Part shown: one piece after another, positions 60,943 to 64,000 of the stretch
Numbering within the stretch: the first letter of the stretch is position 1
Layout of the letters: each line of letters starts with the position of its first letter
NCBI GenBank assembly: GCA_964493665.1
Contig: CAZBOZ010000004.1
Location: forward strand, 1 to 64,000
DNA: 64,000 bases
Source of the DNA: DAOSVX01 sp964493665
Lineage (GTDB): Bacteria; Bacillota_I; Bacilli_A; RF39; UBA660
Direction of reading: 5' to 3'
Made by a program: the position numbers and the translations under genes
The notes under the pieces: generated by a model
The model's database searches: none
What the model was told of the DNA's origin: nothing
What the model saw: the letters and a program-made list of their open reading frames with translations, nothing else

Positions 60943-61914
60943 ATGATGAAAAAAAAGATTTTATTCTTAATAATTAGTGTTTTAGCTTTAGCTGGATGTG
61001 GTAGAGCAGCTACATTAAGTGATGATACTGTAGTAACTATGAAAGATAGCGAAACAATAAGCATTAACTCATTATATGAAGAAATGAAAGATAAATATGC
61101 CATTAGTATTTTAATTGATATGATTGATACGGAGATATTAAATAAAGAATATCCAGATTCTAGTGAAGCTGAAGAAAATTATGTTACTTCTAACATTGAA
61201 GGTATTAAAGCTAATTATGAAACTGAAGAAGAATATTTACAAGTAATTAAATATTATTATGGAGTGAATTCTGAAGAAGAATTTCAAACCTATTTGGGGC
61301 TTAATTATTTAAGAAATTTAGCTGTTGAAGATTATGCTAAAAGCCTAGTAACAGATAAAGAAATAAAAAATTACTATAATGACGAAGTAGTTGGCGATAT
61401 CAGGTGTAGTCATATATTAATAAGTATTGGTGATGATGAAGATGCGGCTTTAGCAAAAACTAATGAACTAATTAACGAGTTAAAAGCTTCTGATGATGTT
61501 AGTACTTTATTTGCTACTTTAGCTAAAGAAAACTCTGAGGATACTGGCAGTGCTTCTAATGGTGGAGATCTAGGATGGTTTAACAAAGGAGATATGTACC
61601 AAGAATTTGAAGATGCTGCTTATGCACTTAAAAAAGGAGAATTTACTACTACACCAGTAAAAACTGCTGTTGGATATCATATAATTCTTAAAACTGATAC
61701 CAAAGCTAAAGCTTCGTTAGATGATTCTAGAGACGAAATAATTGCTACTTTAGCAGATGAAAAAATAACTGCTGATAAAACTCTTCAATTAGATGCTTTA
61801 ACTAATTTAAGAAAAGAATATGATGTTAAAATTGAAGATTCCGAATTAAGTAAACAATATAATACTTATTTAAATAATATATTAAGAAATTTGCTTGCTG
61901 ATGACAATCAGTAA
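60943..61914 (+). CDS. prsA: Foldase lipoprotein PrsA
   Basis: A lipid-anchored parvulin-type prolyl isomerase that folds exported proteins. The signal ends in a lipobox ALAGC. The parvulin domain (about residues 145-245) has CSHILIS, SNGGDLGWFNKGDMYQEFED and GYHIILK. Length 323 residues. Useful partner for the many exported proteins in this window. Confidence 0.95.
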   Translation: MMKKKILFLIISVLALAGCGRAATLSDDTVVTMKDSETISINSLYEEMKDKYAISILIDMIDTEILNKEYPDSSEAEENYVTSNIEGIKANYETEEEYLQVIKYYYGVNSEEEFQTYLGLNYLRNLAVEDYAKSLVTDKEIKNYYNDEVVGDIRCSHILISIGDDEDAALAKTNELINELKASDDVSTLFATLAKENSEDTGSASNGGDLGWFNKGDMYQEFEDAAYALKKGEFTTTPVKTAVGYHIILKTDTKAKASLDDSRDEIIATLADEKITADKTLQLDALTNLRKEYDVKIEDSELSKQYNTYLNNILRNLLADDNQ

Positions 61915-61946
61915 AAAAGAGATTTAAAATTAAATCTCTTTTTTAA
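61913..61946. terminator. Two-way terminator between prsA and recX
   Basis: The 14-bp stem AAAAAGAGATTTAA/TTAAATCTCTTTTT with a 2-base loop has T-runs on both strands. Confidence 0.9.
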
Positions 61947-62542
61947 TACTCATCTATATTACCTAGTAAAGAAAATATCATTTCTTTTTCATAGCCTAAA
62001 TTAAATAAATAAACATAGTTTTTCATTTTATTATTTTTAGTATTTATATTTCTTTTTTTAATAATTTTTTTTATTTTATCTTGCCATATGCTTTTATCAA
62101 TAGCATCTAAATGCTCTTCTATTTCTTCTTCACTAAGCCCTAAGCTCTTTAAAGCATTTTTAATTTTATAGGGTCCATTATTACTTAAATTGATTTGATC
62201 GTTAATATAACTTTTTAAATACAAATCATTATTTAAATATCCATCTTTTTTTAGTTTATTAATAGTACTAAAAATATCTGCTTCACTAAAATTAAATCTT
62301 TTTAAATAATTAAATATCTCTTTTTCGCTTCTTAATTTTGTATTAATATATTTTAAAGATTTATAATAAGCACTTAGATTATCATTTTCTTTAATCATTT
62401 TATCAAATGTTTTTTTATCAATATCTTTTTTTAGTAATAAGTTATATTTAATTATAATATCATCATATAAATTAACTTTTATTTCATCTATGTTGACTTC
62501 GTACAAATTATTTTTGATTTTTTTATAGTTCTTGATTTCCAT
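61943..62542 (-). CDS. recX: Regulatory protein RecX
   Basis: RecX binds RecA filaments and controls recombination. The 199-residue protein has the repeated three-helix units: AYYKSLKYINTKLRSEKEIF, RFNFSEADIFSTINKLKKDGYL and GPYKIKNALKSLGLSEEEIEE. The start at 62542 has AGGAG seven bases upstream. It overlaps nrnA by 20 bases. Confidence 0.93.
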   Translation of the reverse strand: MEIKNYKKIKNNLYEVNIDEIKVNLYDDIIIKYNLLLKKDIDKKTFDKMIKENDNLSAYYKSLKYINTKLRSEKEIFNYLKRFNFSEADIFSTINKLKKDGYLNNDLYLKSYINDQINLSNNGPYKIKNALKSLGLSEEEIEEHLDAIDKSIWQDKIKKIIKKRNINTKNNKMKNYVYLFNLGYEKEMIFSLLGNIDEY

Positions 62543-63509
62543 TAGCATTCTCCTGGTATTTTTTACATTCTGCGTCTAATTCCTTTAATAAGTTATCAAC
62601 ATCAGTTTCTTCTTTAATACGGCATCCTGAAGCCATTTTATGACCACCACCATTATATTTGGCTGCTATATCATTAATAACTGGCCCCCTAGATCTTATG
62701 CTTACTCTATATAATTCACTACTAGGATCATAAGTAATAAAAACCCATACTAGCATTTCTTTTATATAATTAAAAGAATTAATTAAATTAGAAGCACTGG
62801 CATGATCAACATTAAATTTTTTAATGTCTTCTTGATTAATTTTTATAAACCCAAACCCATTTTCATTTACATTTATGTTTTCAGCTATAAATCCTTGAAA
62901 TCTAAGTTCTGATAATGGCCTTTCATATAGTTCAGCATATAATTTTTCAATATCTAAATAGTATAAATCTAATAATTTGTGAATCAAATAAAATGTTTTA
63001 GATGAAGTGTAAGAAAATAAGAATCTTTCGCTATCAGATACTACTCCTAAAAATAAGTTTTCAGCAACCTTCTGATTTATCTTTAATCCAGTATTCAAAA
63101 TAAGTTCAATTATCATTTGGCTAGTACTAGAGGCAGTTTCATCTACCCATTCTACTTTCCCAGATTTAACTTCAAAAGGATGGTGATCAATTTTTATAAT
63201 ATTTTTATATTGATCAGCATTAATACCATCTAATCTTACTGGATTTGGTAAGTCTAGCATTATTAGTAAAGCTTTGTTATTATCGATGTCAGCCATTTTA
63301 TCTAAGTTACCAAAAAATTTGAACCTAGCAACTCCAGCTCCAATAGTAATAACTTTCTTTTCAGGAAAAGTTAATTTTATCGAATCTCTTAAAGCTATTT
63401 GGCTAGCTATAGAATCAGGATCTGGCCCTATATGCCTAGCAATAACTATTTCATCATATTTTTTTATTTGATGATATATTTTTCTAAATAATTGGTTAAT
63501 TTTAATCAC
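62523..63509 (-). CDS. nrnA: NrnA-type oligoribonuclease/pAp phosphatase
   Basis: A DHH-DHHA1 enzyme that degrades short RNA and nucleotides such as pAp. The 328-residue protein has ARHIGPDPDSIASQ, LLIMLDLPNP, IIKIDHHPFE and the C-terminal GGGHKMASGCRI. Typical length and motifs for NrnA. It precedes recX and lies after ackA on the minus strand. Confidence 0.92.
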   Translation of the reverse strand: MIKINQLFRKIYHQIKKYDEIVIARHIGPDPDSIASQIALRDSIKLTFPEKKVITIGAGVARFKFFGNLDKMADIDNNKALLIMLDLPNPVRLDGINADQYKNIIKIDHHPFEVKSGKVEWVDETASSTSQMIIELILNTGLKINQKVAENLFLGVVSDSERFLFSYTSSKTFYLIHKLLDLYYLDIEKLYAELYERPLSELRFQGFIAENINVNENGFGFIKINQEDIKKFNVDHASASNLINSFNYIKEMLVWVFITYDPSSELYRVSIRSRGPVINDIAAKYNGGGHKMASGCRIKEETDVDNLLKELDAECKKYQENANGNQEL

Positions 63510-63517
63510 CCCTATTC

Positions 63518-64000
63518 TTATTTTTCTATTAAATTATATGTATCTCTAGCAATCATTACTTCTTCATCAGTAGGAATTACATAAACAGCTATTTTTGAAT
63601 CATCTCTAGATATTTTTATAGTTTCCCCTCTAGTATTATTAGTTTCATCATTAATGGTTATTCCTAACACTTCTAAAGATTTCATAACATCATATCTAGT
63701 TTTAGATGAATTTTCACCAATACCTGCTGTAAATACTATCATATCAGCACCACCAAGTTCAACATAATATTTAGCAATGTATTCAACTATTCTTTTTATA
63801 AACATTTCATGAGCCAATTTGCAACGAAGATTACCTGAATCCATCCCTTCTTCTATATCTCTATGGTCATTGCCAACACCACTTATACCAAGTAAGCCAC
63901 TTTCTTTATTTAAAATATTATCCATTTCTTTAGCAGTTATACCTAGTTTATCAATCATATAAGTAACTATTGTAGCATCAATATCCCCACAGCGGGTTCC
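63518..64000 (-). CDS. ackA: Acetate kinase (5' end outside window)
   Basis: Makes ATP and acetate from acetyl phosphate. The frame is open to the window edge, so only the C-terminal 160 residues are seen. It reads GTRCGDIDATIV, then ESGLLGISGVGNDHRD and VFTAGIGENSSKTR, with TDEEVMIARDTYNL near the end, all acetate kinase motifs. The ATG at 63958 is internal, not the start. Confidence 0.95.
   Translation of the reverse strand, partial: GTRCGDIDATIVTYMIDKLGITAKEMDNILNKESGLLGISGVGNDHRDIEEGMDSGNLRCKLAHEMFIKRIVEYIAKYYVELGGADMIVFTAGIGENSSKTRYDVMKSLEVLGITINDETNNTRGETIKISRDDSKIAVYVIPTDEEVMIARDTYNLIEK

Noticed and set aside
1..64000. UGA read as tryptophan, as in Mycoplasma
   Set aside because: Several genes end in TGA at their natural ends, often as ATGA overlaps, and tryptophans are UGG.
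1..64000. CRISPR array or insertion sequence
   Set aside because: No regularly spaced short repeats, no transposase frame and no terminal inverted repeats with target duplications were seen.

Overview
The window is AT-rich, densely coded DNA from a Firmicute of the Bacilli type. Gene neighbourhoods match Bacillus subtilis: era-recO-glyS, ftsY-ylxM-ffh, rodZ-pgsA-recA-rny, gpsB-rnpB-recU-ponA, nth-dnaD, scpA-scpB. The RNase P RNA looks like the Bacillus (type B) form. UGA is used as a normal stop (DHH protein at 21898, bacteriocin exporter, VanZ protein, VTC protein) and tryptophan is UGG, so this is not a Mycoplasma/Spiroplasma-type code. Small size of many proteins, very low GC and several pilin-like and lipoprotein genes would fit an uncultured gut Bacilli lineage (RF39/Erysipelotrichia-like); that placement is an inference and cannot be proved from the window.

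Layout. 1-5388 (minus strand): a surface operon of a CotH-type protein, a VTC-domain protein, a DUF4956 membrane protein and a prepilin with InlB-type repeats that runs off the left edge. 5468-15822 (minus): housekeeping (serS, mutL, yqeG-like, divIVA, sepF, glyS, recO, era, ybeY) interrupted by two accessory genes at 11469-13100. 15924-17339: rpsU and a pseudopilin-like surface gene. 17412-19947: a bacteriocin-type locus, a C39-peptidase ABC exporter followed by three tiny overlapping genes, two of them with double-glycine leaders. 20072-21846: tRNA-Ala, a lipoprotein and a coiled-coil membrane protein. 21898-32873: DHH phosphoesterase, rpoZ, a two-nuclease DUF2779 protein, ffh-ylxM-ftsY, rnj, rny, recA (with a candidate SOS box) and pgsA. 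32886-45561: rodZ-like, rnpB, gpsB, recU, ponA-like PBP, nth, dnaD, cca, ezrA, rpsD with a consensus promoter and a leader, an M16 peptidase pair and mscL. 45574-57501: an accessory-rich stretch with an ABC exporter, YbaK, a nucleotidase, a DUF2202 protein with a probable frameshift, a JAB/MPN-like protein, a large secreted protein, a thioredoxin-like protein, GDPD, VanY-type carboxypeptidase, dinD, an ATP-grasp protein and four tRNAs. 57509-64000: trmB, tRNA-Leu, scpB, scpA, prsA, recX, nrnA and the partial ackA.

How the parts fit. The conserved blocks supply DNA repair (recA, recO, recU, recX, mutL, nth, dinD), RNA turnover (RNase J, RNase Y, RNase P), protein targeting (Ffh/FtsY), division and wall growth (SepF, DivIVA, GpsB, EzrA, PBP1A, RodZ-like) and chromosome condensation (ScpA/ScpB). 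The accessory parts are mostly about the cell surface and export. The most promising undescribed item is the 17412-19947 peptide-export locus; next are the DUF2779 double nuclease and the CotH/VTC/DUF4956/pilin operon.
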